Assembly (NCBI RefSeq): GCF_052857255.1
Contig: NW_027526485.1
Location: forward strand, 1,922,001-1,986,000
Length of the DNA: 64,000 bases
Source: Amblyomma americanum
Taxonomy: Eukaryota > Arthropoda > Arachnida > Ixodida > Ixodidae
Direction of reading: 5' to 3'
Shown: positions 9,572 through 21,829 of the stretch, piece by piece
Numbering within the stretch: position 1 is the first letter of the stretch
Layout of the letters: every line of letters begins with the position of its first letter
The notes under the pieces: model-generated
Told to the model about the DNA's origin: nothing
What the model saw: the letters and a program-made list of their open reading frames with translations, nothing else
Database searches by the model: none
Made by a program: the position numbers and the translations under genes

Positions 9572-11468
9572 TGAAAGCTGGGCATAGAATATAAACACGC
9601 GTACAAAAACAAACCCAGAGACATCATTGGTATTTTTTAAATATGTTTTCAAACATCCTTAGCTGCATCTATCTGGTTTTATTGCTTTACTTTTTGATCT
9701 TGGATAGCACTGCAATCGCAGGACCTGATTCTCATAGGCCTTTGTGGTGCCCGTGTGACAGGGGTATTATATGGGCAGGTATGACCAAAACGTAATCAAC
9801 CAATCCAGGCAACTTGCACAGCTAGCGGAAATAAGCTAAATAACATAGAGAATTACACGGTGCAAATATTTAATTATTAAAACAAACACTTTAAGAATAT
9901 CGCTTGTTACATATACAAGGGGTGCTCAGCAAGCATCTACTGAAGTACCTTCTGTCAGCATTACAGAGTTCAGCTTTTTTGTGCTGATTGTGACAAGTCT
10001 AAAAATAAACAGATTAGCGGCACAGTCTAATTAAAATATTGGAAGTGACAGGACAGCAAGTGCAGTGAAATATCGGCTACGTGGAAAGGAAACCCCATTT
10101 TGCAAGTCAATTGTTTTCAAAGAAAAGAATAAAAATGAAATCTATGAAAGGAACACTCCTGAACGTTCATAAATCGAGGAGGCATCCAATCTTGCATTGT
10201 TATGGGAGATGGAACATGAGTCACACACCATGATCCATAGTCCAAACAAGAGTGCACGCTATGGAAAAAGGGTCATCAACTCCAAGAAATTTCATGAGGC
10301 ATTGTCAGCTGGAAAAACTAGGCAAACAGAAATCCAGATAATAGGAAGTGTCTTTTTTTACTAAAGTTTACGCCACACAAGCAATTAACAGATGCTCCTA
10401 TGCTTCATAACTAAACCTAGGCATTGTGTGGGCAGTCAAAGTGAAATTCTGGGAAGTTGTCAGAAAATTTGCTGCTCTTTCACAACAATGCCCTAACTCA
10501 CAAGTCTTTCAAATTGCACTATCTGGGAATATGACTACGAAGCTCAACCACTGAACCTGCTGTGCAGGCCTGTGTCCCGGTGGTTACTTTTTCTTCCGTA
10601 ACATGAAGAAACCTCTGCACAGGCTACAATTGCCTGTTGATGATGCAGTCAAGGATGCAGTAACAGGTTTCCTCCTGCAGCAGAAACACATTTCTTTCTG
10701 TTGCAAGAGAAACAATATGTGGTGAATTGAAATTAGCGCGCTAATGTCAAGAAGGTTAGACTGATAAGTGGAAAGTTTAATTTTCGACTAAATACTTTTT
10801 ATACATTTTGGCAGACAACTAACTGAGTACCCTTTGTAGTAGCCTGGTCAGGAAATAACCGCGTGTATGCAGTCAGTGAATGGCTCCACTAACGCAGATT
10901 GTGTATGGAGTAAGAAAAAAAAAGAAATTTTCTCTTCTTCTGTCATGGCTTTCAAGCTGATGATTGCTTCTTAAAGGACTGTAGACACCAAATTTTGGTT
11001 GCACGTTTCAGTGCTTTTAATGATGCACAAGCTTTTATTATACACAGATCCCCATGTCATATTTGCCTAAGACCGTTTAATAGTTTTTAACCAAGTTTTT
11101 TGCTCGTCTGTCTAGGTTTCGATGCGAACAATTCAGCGATGGCTATGATGTCAAAGTCTAGGTCATGTGACGGATAAAAAACTGCGATATATTTGCTGCT
11201 TCTTCACTCCTTGCGATTCTTGTTTTTGAGGTAGGCTGGCTTTAGAATTTTAGTGAATCAAAACGGCGAAGCAGCGATTAGATTGCGGCGAATCTTTGCA
11301 GTGTTTGTTTGGTCATTCTTCCATGCTGCCAGCGCGCCGCTTTATCGATTTGTTTGCGATGCAAGACACGACAAGAATTATATCGATTGATCGCATCCAG
11401 GCAGAGCTGATTCTATGTTGTTCCGGATTGTTCTAGTAACTTTGCCCGCTTCATCTCGAATGTTCGTT
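9572..11468. other. Intergenic stretch with a dispersed repeat near 10,975
   Basis: No gene. The phrase GACACCAAATTTTGGTTGCA near 10,986 resembles the phrase at 20,607 (CAAATTTTGGCTGCAT) and its mirror at 57,405, so a dispersed non-coding repeat probably starts here. Its ends are not clear. Confidence 0.35.
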
Positions 11469-12280
11469 ATTTATTTATTTATTTATTCAAGTTACCCCTA
11501 AAGGCCCTCCAGAAGAGGGTATTACATAGGGGGGGGGGGGGGGGTACAATCATAAGTAATCGCGATACATTTCAACAAGTAATTAAAACATAAGGCATCA
11601 CACAAAGAAAAATTGAACACTAACAAAAACAGCAAACATTTACACATTTCCGTCACAGCGAAGAAGCTCTTGGAATTTTTTATTGTCAGTTTCTGTGGCG
11701 ATGACTGATGGCAAACTATTCCATTCAGTGATAGTACGGGGAATAAATGAATTGGCATAAGACGATGAATGACAGTTTACGCGTTTAACTTTGAAAGAAT
11801 GATCACGGCGTGGAAAGAGAGCATCAGGTGACTGAAACAAATCACGGCGAAGGGATGGGTGGTGATAAAGCTTATGGAAAAGGGTTAAGCGAGCAAGTTT
11901 ACGGCGATATGACAAATCTTCCAGTTCGGCACGTTTTTTTAATGCTGAAAGGCTTGTGAAGGGTGAGTAGTCTGAAAATATGAAACGAACAGCACGGTTT
12001 TGCAAGGATTCAATGTTAGTGATAACGTAGGCTTGAATAGGGTCCCAAATGGCCGCAGCATATTCGATTTTAGGGCGTATTAGAGTTATATAAGCAAGCT
12101 TTTTAACGTGTATAGTGGCGTATCTGAGGTTACGTTTAAGAAAACCAAGTGAGCGGTTAGCAGATGCTAGGGTGAGGTCGATATGGTCATGCCATGTTAG
12201 GTCAAACTGAAGGTGCACCCCAAGGTACTTGTATGTTGATGTTAGTTCCACAGTATTGTCATTTAGAATCATCTTTAAAA
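11469..12280 (-). mobile_element. CR1/L2-type LINE, 5'-truncated, open C-terminal ORF
   Basis: The minus-strand ORF ends at 11,640 and is open back to about 12,276. It reads MILNDNTVELTSTYKYLGV, DHIDLTLASANRSLGFLKR, LIRPKIEYAAAIWDP and LQNRAVRFIFSDY, the post-palm part of a CR1/L2/Jockey-like reverse transcriptase (YKYLGV, RP.LEYA..VW.P, Q.RA.RFI). Upstream of that the sequence changes character, indicating a 5' truncation. Downstream are a C-run (the G-run at 11,530-11,544 on the plus strand), AGGGCCTTTAGGGG and a terminal AAATAAAT tract at 11,469-11,488. No stop or frameshift is seen in the retained part, so it is a fairly recent truncated insertion. Confidence 0.85.
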
Positions 12281-12359
12281 TGAGCACGGCCGAGAGCGGC
12301 GGGCATTCTGTTCGACGATTGCCGAGCACGCATATTGCTACGCCGCCGCCGTTTGATTC

Positions 12360-12534
12360 AGTCCATTGTGGGCGCAAGTCGGCCCCAATAAAAAACTTTG
12401 TTTAGACGCCATTTTCGCTGCCGTTCTGCTTCCCGTAATGCAGTCACTACTTCGTGACAATATTGCAGTTTTTCATCTGTCACATGCCCTAGACGTGAAA
12501 GCCATCGCTCGGCTGTTGAAACCAAAACCAAAAC
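12360..12534 (+). other. Candidate exon with strong splice donor, unrecognised
   Basis: After TTTGATTCAG the plus strand is open for about 58 codons up to CCAAAACAG|GTGAGC. It includes MQSLLRDNIAVFHLSHALD and VKAIARLLKPKPKQ. I recognise no family. The left part may belong to LTR-like DNA (AATAAAAAACTTTG). Flanked by a LINE and an LTR element, so it could be a chance open frame. Confidence 0.2.
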
Positions 12535-12620
12535 AGGTGAGCTGAAATTCGATTACAAGTTATACAGCAGCTGTAGGCAAATACCACATGATGATCTTCG
12601 TATAGTAAAGTATTGTGCAT

Positions 12621-12781
12621 TGTGATAGCGCGACGCTGTGCTGTGACGTTATCGCGGCCTATGACGAACCATGATTCCGTGCTCTGTTATCACGCCGCTC
12701 GGGCCTATATATATATATATCCTGTGTGCGTTTGAATAAACGTTCTTCGCTCGTCGTCCACGTCTGGCGTCAGTCATATCA
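12621..12781 (+). repeat. 5' LTR of the 12.6-kb element
   Basis: 161 bp, TG...CA ends, with TATATATATATAT near 12,708 and AATAAA in TTTGAATAAACG near 12,735 as likely promoter-like and poly(A) signals. Confidence 0.9.
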
Positions 12782-13017
12782 TCTGGCGACGAGGCACTTC
12801 GGCCACGCGGGGGAGGCCGGCTCGGCACGGCGGCAGCAACGTTCTGCACGAAGAAAACCAGCGGAAGGAACCGGCACGTTTGTCGAGAGCCTGACCGTGG
12901 ACTAGCAGTACGTGTTCAAGGAGCACGACAGCGAGCGAAAGCATCGACAGACGCCCAGCGGAACTGCCGACGGAGGAAAGTGACAACGGACGCAACGTGT
13001 GATGAGTATTGCCAAAA

Positions 13018-13925
13018 ATGCCTTCGTACGGAAAGATAGCGGAGTTTGATGCTAAGACGCAGAACTTTGAATCATACGTGGAACGTTTTGAACTTTTTGT
13101 TGGCGCGAACGAAATCGCTGAGGAGAAAAAACTGTGTTTTTGACTGTTATTGGCGCGGAAGCTTATGAGGTGCTAAAGAGTCTTAGTGTTCCGAAAACGC
13201 CCGCTGAACACACGTATACTGAGGTAAAGCGCTTGCTTCAAACCCATTACTGCCCGAAAAGCTCTGTGATTGCCGAACGTTGCAAATTCAATCGCCGCGT
13301 GCAACTAGAGCATGAAGGTGTGGAAGAGTTTATTGTTGAATTGAAACACTTGGCCAGGAAGTGCGACTTTGGCACATTCTTGCACAAGATGCGCTGCGGG
13401 ACAGGTTAGTTGCAGGATTGCGGAACGAGGAAAGCCAGCGCGCATTGTTCGCTGCCGAGAATTTAACGTTCGAGGGGGCGTGCAAAATTGCATTGGACCG
13501 GGAACTGGCTGCAAAAGACGCCGCGACAATGCAAGCGAAGGAAGCAAACTTATCGTTGCATTCCTTGCAGGCTAAGAGCGCAAGGAACGAAAGATTGCCG
13601 AGATCGACTCCTGACCAAGTGCCAGTGAATTCGTCCTGTGAAAGATGCGGCAGGAAGCATGAATCACAGAAGTGCTGGTACAAAAATTTTAAGTGCCATA
13701 AGTGTTCAAAAGTTGGTCACTTGCAGAAAATGTGCCCGAAGGCAAAGCGCGTGAATGCAATGGATGATACTGAGAACGAGGAAGAGGAGTTACACGTGTA
13801 CCATTTTAAAAACTTGACGCGACCAAGTTACGAAGTGAATGTTGAAGTGGAAGGCAAGCCATTGAAAATGCAGATCGACACAGGCGCGGCTGTTTCAATT
13901 GTTCCAGAGAGTGTGTACTCAGACA
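13018..13925 (+). pseudogene. gag and retropepsin part, two frameshifts
   Basis: The ATG at 13,018 opens a gag frame (MPSYGKIAEFD, YVERFELFVGANEI). A frameshift near 13,136 leads to the frame reading LTVIGAEAYEVLKSL and FNRRVQLEHEGVEEF, and a second near 13,380 leads to LRDRLVAGLRNEESQ. Two CCHC knuckles follow: CERCGRKHESQKC and CHKCSKVGHLQKMC, about 13,637-13,735. Then comes a retropepsin active site, QIDTGAAVSIVPESVY, near 13,872. After that the coding match stops at an internal rearrangement. This is the usual gypsy gag-protease order. The frameshifts make it non-functional. Confidence 0.85.
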
Positions 13926-14082
13926 CCCGGCTCAATGTCAGGTTCCGCTTTGTGGCCTTAGCAACTTCCGCAGCATTTAACGGCAGGCTCTCGAATACTG
14001 CCAAGCATTCTTCCGAGACATCAGTTGCCTTCTCTGCCTGCGGTAATCTGGACAGCGCGTCCGCTACTTCCAGGTTCACACA
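13920..14082 (-). mobile_element. Inverted pol fragment (RNase H to integrase linker)
   Basis: On the minus strand the stretch reads NLEVADALSRLPQAEKATD, then SLPLNAAEVAKATKRN and LSRVSEYTLSG. ADALSRLP is the hallmark of the end of the gypsy RNase H domain, followed by the linker to the integrase. It lies antisense inside an element otherwise in plus orientation, between the protease and the polypurine tract. Confidence 0.85.
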
Positions 14083-14118
14083 TGAGAACTTTAAGTAGAG
14101 CCTGTGGGGGGGAAGAAA

Positions 14119-14275
14119 TGTGATAGCGCGACGCTGTGCTGTGACGTTATCGCGGCCTATGACGAACCATGATTCCGTGCTCTGTTATCACGCCGCTCGG
14201 GCCTATATATATATCCTGTGTGCGTTTGAATAAACGTTCTTCGCTCGTCGTCCACGTCTGGCGTCAGTCATATCA
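14119..14275 (+). repeat. 3' LTR of the 12.6-kb element
   Basis: 157 bp; matches the 5' LTR by eye except for four fewer AT-repeat bases. Preceded by a polypurine tract. Confidence 0.9.
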
Positions 14276-14280
14276 TGCAT

Positions 14281-14984
14281 CATTAAAAACAATAAAACAA
14301 GCAACCAAAAATTACGTGTCTATAGAACTTTAAACAAAGATACTTTTTCGCTGTTTGCTAACATATAATACTGCAAGGCCTGAGAACCTAGACATGTAAC
14401 CATAGTAGAATTCAAATAGGTTATAAGTTTTAAATTAGAACCCCCTGCCCCATCTCTTCATGCCAGAGACAGGAATTATCAAGAACATTTGCAGGTGTAG
14501 TGAAAAGGTTGTGTGTGAAACAAAATCCGGATGATTTATGTATCGTCCTGGTCACTTCAACGCCATTACCTGCTGCTCGGTGGTGTCTTCATACCAAATG
14601 AAACAGAAGAATGAGAGTTTCGGACTTGAAACAATGAGTTCATACAGAGTTAAGCAAGACCTTTCCACAAGTGCAGTGTCACCACCACTGTCACCGCCCC
14701 CCCACTCCTGTGGTGCACTGTATCTCCTTGAGCCATATACCCCTCACCCCTCTAATGTGATGCCACTGCATTAAAACAGTAACATACAGACTCGGATGTT
14801 AAACACAGGAAACACAATATGATACTATAGTTGGATGCAACTCAAGCAACTACGCAGCTTTTTCCCATCAAAGGACTTCCCTGCAGCTAGTGGTGTCAGC
14901 GGATTCTCATTATGTCATAGATAGTAATCCCCTTAGACCTGCTAGCTTGACACCACAGGGTATGACAGATGATAGAGGGTTCAT
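14281..14984. other. Intergenic stretch
   Basis: No feature I can support. Confidence 0.4.
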
Positions 14985-15640
14985 CATCATCAACCTGACT
15001 ACACCCACTTCAGCAAAAACATCTTTTCCTGTATCCGTCCAATTAACCCGGCCTTGTGCCAGCTGCATCCACATAATCCCCGCAAAATTCCTAACCTCAT
15101 CCTAACACCTGTCTTTCTGCAGCCCCCTCCTACACTTCCCTTCCCTTGGAATTCAGACCATTACCCTTGGCTTCACATCACATGCCCTGCCCACTTCATC
15201 TCGAGTGCAACTATATTATCAGAAACGTACGTTTGTTCGCTGACCCACTCTGCACGTTTGATGTCTCTTAACATTACACCTGTCATTTCCCGTTCCATAG
15301 CTTTCGGCGTTGACTTCAATTTAAGCAGAACCCGTTTTGTTATGTTGCCCTTCACTTTATGCCCCACATGCGAGTAACGGTAAGACAGAGCTGTCATGTG
15401 CTTTCCTCTTAAGTGATACTGATAACTTGCCATTCATGATCTCAGAGTATGTGACAAACGCACTCCATCTCAATCTGATCAGTCTAGTCATTTCCATTTC
15501 ATGACCTGGCTCTGCGGTCACTACCTGCCCTAAGTAGGCGTATTCCCTTACCACTTCCAGTACCTCGCTACCTATCGCAAACTGCTGTTTCCTTCGGAGG
15601 CTGTTGAACATTAACGTTACATTAGATAATCATAGATTCC
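14985..15640 (-). mobile_element. RTE-type LINE 3' end, decayed
   Basis: Minus-strand pieces read MFNSLRRKQQFAIGSEVLEV, YAYLGQVVTAE, TYSEIMNGKL, then AMEREMTGVMLRDIKRAEWV and ALEMKWAGHVM. This is the region after the reverse transcriptase in RTE/CFDP2-like endonuclease-reverse transcriptases (Y.YLGQ, RAMERAMLGVSLRD, KWQWAGHVARR). Several frame changes show decay. The 3' end falls near 14,985 in a TGATGATGATGA tract. The part from about 15,316 rightward is mirrored at 63,240-63,543. Confidence 0.75.
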
Positions 15641-15789
15641 TCAGGCGTTCTCCACTGAAAGGGGGTTCACCATGACTTACTCGGATTAACCGCGACATCA
15701 CGAAAGTCACAAGACACCAATGGCAGAAGGGCCTTGTTCTAAAGGGCATCTGCTTCTTTTTTCTTGAGTTGTACACAACTACACTGCAT

Positions 15790-16541
<752 letters not shown>

Positions 16542-18303
16542 GCGCCTACAGTCTACACTCAAGCAAATTTTGATAAATGCACAAAACTTAAAAAAGAAAA
16601 AAGATACCCATTCTTGGCGAACACAATCCTCGCCACTAGAGTCTGCAGACTTCAAGTGTGAAGTCTGTTCGGCTAGTGCCATTTTTTCGCAGGCTTTCGC
16701 ATAGGAGACTAGGTTTTAGGAGATACAAGGCAGCAAAATTAGGCATGGAAAGCATCAAGGGGTGTATTTAAGTAACACTTGGGGCACACTAAACCCAATA
16801 CCAACCCTGCTGGTTTCCAACACAGATTGCCTCGCAGAAACTCATGACTTACAGAAACCGGAATTTGTCAGTAATTGGAGTTCGGAACTCAGGCAAGAAA
16901 AAAAATTGAAAACTGCAGACTCGCTCTCTCTTTTTAAAGTATTCTCTATGCCTACAACTCCATTGAGAATGCCTTCCCAGTTGGTGACTTGTTGCATTAA
17001 CATTTCAATCAAAAGGGACGAAAGAAATAACATTTGGGTATATGGCGCTGTGGATGATACTTCTGAGCAACTAGCCTGCGGTTTATAATGAATAAAAAGG
17101 TGGTTTCCTGGGTCCTAATCTAGGCAGAAATTTTGGTAACAGGCAATCTGCAATGGGTACATGCACAGGGAATAGTGCAAATGAACATAGCTTTGATACC
17201 TCGACTACTCTCTCTTTTGCTGAAAACGAAAAAAACCTACAAATGAATTATTAACCAGCTAACTTACATTATTATGATCCCAGGGGTTACAGTGCCATTT
17301 CAGAACTGCATCTGAACTTCAGCTCGGTCTTTCTTCCCAATTACATATCCAAGACATCGTGATGTGGATATGAACTTAATCTAGTCCAATTTTTGTGGCA
17401 TACTTTTCTGTCACGTGCAAGACATCACGATGTGGATATAAACTTAATCCAACCCAATTTTTGTGGCTTATGTTTTATTGTCATGAACGAACAGCCACAA
17501 ATTTATCACGAAAAAGCAAGCAATTCATGTTCCAGCTTAACAATAATAAATGGGTTGAATCGCCAAGGCTCAAACACAATAATAATGCTTACTTGAAATG
17601 TAAGACCTAGGCATCTTGTTTTTTTTTAGATTTTAGTTTCGAATGTGGCTAAAAATACATCCTGCAGATCCAGCACATTCATATTTAAGACACGTTTCAG
17701 CGATCTGAAGGCTCAGGCTAAAGGCATGCCGGTTGTACCCAGTAACCCAGTACATTTGTTTTTCTTCAAGACACAGCGAGACTGATTCCATCCTATCTGT
17801 GTTTTCTCAAAGAATTGATCCCACAATACTTTCCTAGCAATTTTGACTATGTGAAGCGGATACGTTAGCAACCCTAATCCAGTATGAGTTGTAGCAAAGA
17901 AATGAAGTTGATACGCTTTGGTAGCGCGAGTGGTGGCACCACTTCTTGGATATGCCCTGGGCATTTAATCCTTGCACATCTGCTCGATTTTACCCTAAGT
18001 TTCCTTCTAGCTGCTTCTTTCACTGTGGCAGTTATATCTCTGATTTGAGAATATTTACCTGCTACCCGGAATGAAGCTACTGGTGTTGAGTATGCAAGCT
18101 TCGAGTGTATGCTACGCGCCCTGTTGCACTTACACGGCAAACACCTGGTTACCTGTTGTAGAGCTTGCTTTCCGCTGTTAGTTCCAATGGGATAAATGCA
18201 GAACCACTCCTGGTTAACCGCATGTAATCATGATGTGCATGTGTTTGCCCGTGTTTACACTTCAAGCAGGCGACTACTGCTCTGCTATGTCTCCAACTCT
18301 TCT
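16542..18303. other. Left-arm block, non-coding
   Basis: No protein family recognised. Open frames here have mirror counterparts in the right arm but show indels not in multiples of three, so I do not call genes. Confidence 0.5.
17350..17485. repeat. 68-bp tandem pair
   Basis: Two adjacent copies starting CAAGACATC at 17,350 and 17,418, each followed by GATGTGGATAT, AACTTAATC and TTTTTGTGGC. The same pair exists in mirror orientation at about 61,478-61,605, so it predates the inverted duplication. Confidence 0.85.
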
Positions 18304-19014
18304 GGTGTCTTCGACTGGTAGCGTTAGTTTGCTCTAGGTTGCTCTGAGAGGCGACCGCACATTCCGCTGGTCGAAACTGGCCGCTCTGACGCGCTCCGAG
18401 AAAAAAGTCGGAGCGGCTCCGAGATGAGTCCACGTGACAGAGCCACTTCCGCCATTTCGCAAAAGCGGTGCGAGGCCTCGGCGTCCCCTGCGCGTAGGCA
18501 GAAGCAAGTGTAGGCTTTTTACGCAGTAGTAGCGTCCTTGCTGTGTTGTGTTTTGCGGGCGCCGCGCTGTGAGAGGCAAAATGTCCAGCAGACGCCGGAT
18601 AACTACGCTAGGAATGCGGTCTGTGTTGCTGTCGCATGACAACAGCGACTCCAGTAGCAGCACAGACGAGGCCGACAGTGCTATCCACAAGGCGAGGTCA
18701 AAAAATGAGTGTCCCGTGGGACGGAAAGCTGGGGTAGCGATTTATACAGGCTAAGCGGCGACAGCGATGCAAACCGTGTGCGGCCACGTGCGGCTAAAGG
18801 TAATCAAGGGACCTTACGTGCGGCTACTGTTCACATCAGCAGCGGTGCCACGTAGTGGCTCCGGAAGTTGCGTGCCCCTTCTGCCTCCTGTGCTCCCGCT
18901 CTAAAAACTCGCTGACCATTCGACTTGACTAGTCTCGCTATGCGCTCAGAGCGAGAGCGGCTCCCACTCTGCCAGATCCTAACCGGATGACGGGAGCGAC
19001 CAGTCGAAGACACA
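18304..19014. mobile_element. TIR element, about 0.7 kb, carrying a first-exon-like ORF
   Basis: Bounded by GGTGTCTTCGACTGGT at 18,304 and its inverse ACCAGTCGAAGACAC ending at 19,013. Inside is CpG-rich DNA with a short ORF at 18,581 (separate entry). The mirror copy at 59,653-60,418 has the longer matching termini GGTGTCTTCGACTGGTCG. The size and TIRs suggest a non-autonomous DNA transposon. Clear target duplications are not visible, so I do not assign a superfamily. Confidence 0.7.
18581..18691 (+). CDS. First-exon-like ORF, Ser/Asp-rich, donor mutated
   Basis: ATG in AGGCAAAATG opens 37 codons beginning MSSRRRITTLGMRSVLLSHD, then an acidic serine run SSSSTDEADSAIHK. In the mirror copy the same 37 codons end exactly at AAG|GTGAGG, a good splice donor; here it is GCGAGG, so splicing at this point is probably lost. 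The two copies differ at about 10 of 111 bases. I do not recognise a family; it may be the N-terminal exon of the transposase of the parent element. Confidence 0.35.
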
Positions 19015-19301
19015 ATTTTTGAAGTCCATAACTTAAATTTTTTATTCAGCTCTGTGACTAGGGAAGAAAAAACCGAAAAAGAATGTTCTGAGTTTCTCGA
19101 AAGCACATCTCTTTTCTTACCTGCATATCCCAACATCTTACAAGGGCATCGCTGCCAGTCCAGTAGTGGCTCTACCCTCTTCCTCGCCATGTGCTCAGTG
19201 GCAGACTGTAGTGCCTTGAGGTGGCCACAAGCACCTTTGTCTTGACTTCGTCAGCCAGTTAGTCGGCACTGCACCGACTGAATCCATTTCTTTCGCGAAC
19301 G

Positions 19302-19511
19302 CTACCACGCAGAAAACGTACTGCGGTTTTGGCCTCTTCCTTCTTCTGAAACGCAATTATGCAAGGTAAAGCCACAAATATGTAGAGCAAGCTTATGCTT
19401 GACTCGTTCCATACTGCTTTTGTCGACACTCGCGAAAATTTTACACGCGTTAGGCGTATTCACTCTCGCTAAAAAATTTACGTTCCCGACAGGATTACTA
19501 CAGTCCAGCAT
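19302..19511 (-). other. Conserved-between-arms ORF, unrecognised
   Basis: A 69-codon minus-strand frame (MLDCSNPVGNVNFLA...KHKLALHICGFTLHNCVSE) stays open in both arms (mirror at 59,160-59,369). Differences between the copies alter amino acids freely (12 or so of 69), so openness may be chance. Confidence 0.25.
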
Positions 19512-19949
19512 GACTACTAGGATGAAAAATACGGGTTATGGGGGCCTAACGTCCTTAAGGTTCCAGCTGGTCAGACGTCAGTTATCGTTGCTGTCGACTA
19601 ATCTAGAAAACGGCCAACCGCTTCACAGCAAAACGTGGCACTACGGTTGCAATATACCGCGTTGTCAGAGCCCGCGGTTGAAAGCAAGGCGGTGATCACA
19701 TGTTAGGATTGTCAGCATGCAAACAACGCTAGTCATAATGCACCCGAGAAGTGCAAGAGAGATTTATGTATAACTAGAAATTGCACACAAGCTGATAGTT
19801 TAACCACTTGAGAAAGGCACTCGAGCGCATCGGTGCAGCTCCATTGCAGTGCCTGGGTATACATACATATGCGTGTGGTCCCATTTTTACGTGTAGCATC
19901 CAAAGTGGCTACTGAAATCCAGCGCTAGTACTGACAAAAATTTACTTAC

Positions 19950-20440
19950 CTATCTTGGCGAGCAGTCTTCCACAAAACGGATGATAAAGCCGACAAAGCT
20001 GGCGTTTCACGCTGGACTGCACGCACCTATTCAAGCTCCAACACGGGCACGGCGAGCACACGGGGAAGAAATTTCAAATACGAGCCGTGTTTTTACATGT
20101 CACTGCGCTTAGTAGTCCGGGCCGGAAGTTCCTGTTTGTTTCCTTACTGCTGGGCACTGAAGACCAAACGGTTGTCATCACAATTTCTTGAGCATATAGA
20201 GTTTTCCATCAGTATTTTAATTTATCGGCATAAAGTGACGCAAACTGTTCTGTACAAATTTCTCAGCTAGGTATTCATCCCCGTCATTATTCGGATTATA
20301 TTCTGCCACGGAATGACATTGCGCTTCGGTCTTCCAACCTGGTATATGTGGATAGATGATATGTTTGCTTTTTTTTTTTAAACAGAGCAGTCGCTGGCGC
20401 CACCGTGACTACACTGTGCCATGACCATTCTCTGAAACCA
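19950..20440 (-). pseudogene. THAP-like exon remnant (left copy)
   Basis: Mirror of the right-arm exon at 57,589-58,069. Frames are broken here (stops after ASDCSV and in the middle part) but ATAG|GTAAGT is retained at 19,949-19,950 on the minus strand. Confidence 0.3.
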
Positions 20441-20867
20441 TTTTTAATGATTTCTTTCTTAATCTGGATAATCATTCTCATGAAATCCTATATTGATATT
20501 AGTTATTTGCTGGCGTCTAAGATTTCTTGACCTGGTAGTGGTGGCTTATCAAAGCAACACCAAATAGAATGAAATAATGTGGCTGGCTGCGGCATTCAGT
20601 GCAGAAACCAAATTTTGGCTGCATATTTTCTTCTTGTTAGTGATGCGCAAGACATCTTAGCGATGTAGTAAATCACAACGACGAAGGCGTGATTACACCG
20701 CAGTCTTTTCATTCCTAGCATCACCAGTACTGAACTTGGAAGACGTACACTTTTTTTCATCACTCCGCTGTGTAAACCGAAACATAAGAATGGCGAATGC
20801 CAAATGGTGATCAGTGTATAGTTATTTGCTTTACGCATCATTGCAAAGAATAAAACGCAATTAAAAG

Positions 20868-21254
20868 CTATCTATCTATTCTCACTATCAGCCTGACTAC
20901 ACCCACTGCAAAGGCCTCTTCCGTGCTTCTCCAATTAACGCGGTCCTTTGCCGGCTGCGCCCACCCTATTCCTGCAAATTTCTTAACCTCATCCGCCCAC
21001 CTAACCTTCTGCCGCCCCCTGTTACGCTTACTTTCTCTTGGAATCCACTCCGTTACCCTTAAGGAGCAGCGGTTATCTTGCCTGCGCATTATATGCCCTG
21101 CCCAAGCCTATTTCTTCCTCTCGATTTCGACTAGGATATCATTAACCTGCGTTTGTTCCCTCACCTGCTCTGCCGCTTCCGGTCTCATAACGTTACACCA
21201 ATCATTTTTACATATTTCGAACAAATATAACCAGCAGAAGGACGCAGACAGACA
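20868..21254 (-). mobile_element. RTE-type LINE 3' end (left inner)
   Basis: Minus strand reads RRQDNRCSLRVTEWIPRESK, RGRQKVRWADEVKKFAGIG and WAQPAKDRVNWRSTEEAF, the C-terminal end of RTE/CFDP2-like ORFs (R.DNRW...V.EW.PR..KR.RGR...RW.D...). The 3' end is the ATAGATAGATAGC tract at 20,868. Mirrored at 56,778-57,150. Confidence 0.8.
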
Positions 21255-21502
21255 CACAGCACGACGCTGGATCGTCCTGTGCGCCTCTCTCTGTGCGATG
21301 TTTTTTTTTTTATCTTGCCTTTAATAAAAGCTCTCTATATATTCCTTTAAGCACACGAGCTACTGCCTATAGTGTACTACCAGGGTCAGGGAAAGAACGA
21401 GAAATACACCAGTGATACGAAAATTGCTTTTTCAGGAAAGGAAAGCGCAGTATATCTCTCTCAATTCTACGTGGACACTTGAACCGCGATGTAAGGAAAT
21501 TG

Positions 21503-21818
21503 CCCCGCCGCGGTGGCTCAGTGGTTAGGGCGCTCGACTACTGATCCGGAGTTCCCGGGTTCGAACCCGACCGCGGCGGCTGCGTTTTTATGGAGGAAAA
21601 ACGGTAAGGCGCCCGTGTGCTGTGCGATGTCAGTGCACGTTAAAGATCCCCAGGTGGTCGAAATTATTCCGGAGCCCTCCACTACGGCACCTATTCTTCC
21701 TTTCTTCTTTCACTCCCTCCTTTATCCCTTCCCTTACGGTGCGGTTCAGGTGTCCAAAGATATATGAGACAGATACTTCGCCATTTCCTTTCCCCAAAAA
21801 ACCAATTATAATTATATA
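21503..21818 (+). mobile_element. tRNA-derived SINE (Ruka-like), plus orientation
   Basis: Pol III A box TGGCTCAGTGG at 21,514-21,524 and B box GGTTCGAACCC at 21,558-21,568 in a tRNA-like head. The body has AAGATCCCCAGGTGGTCG and GGAGCCCTCCACTACGGC, then TTTCCTTTCCCCAAAAAACC. Long form, about 315 bp. Confidence 0.9.
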
Positions 21819-21829
21819 ATGTAAGGAAA

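Larger units (their letters stand above)
12616..14280 (+). mobile_element. Non-autonomous Ty3/gypsy-like element with 5-bp TSD
   Basis: A complete LTR element of 1,655 bp. The target duplication TGCAT is at 12,616-12,620 and 14,276-14,280. Two LTRs start TGTGATAG and end ATATCA; they differ by eye only in AT-repeat length. Between them are a TGG-containing primer-site-like stretch after 12,782 (TCTGGCGACGAGGCA), a gag and protease part on the plus strand, a short pol part in the opposite orientation, and a polypurine tract (GGGGGGAAGAAA) just before 14,119. There is no reverse transcriptase or integrase, so it must have been mobilised in trans. Matching LTRs and intact TSD point to recent insertion. 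Confidence 0.9.

Noticed and set aside
18149..18433. Minus-strand 94-codon ORF conserved in the other arm
   Set aside because: Crosses the TIR element boundary and changes frame between arms; no motif.
21503..21580. tRNA gene
   Set aside because: A and B boxes are present but the sequence continues into the SINE body and recurs at many sites, so it is a SINE head, not a tRNA gene.
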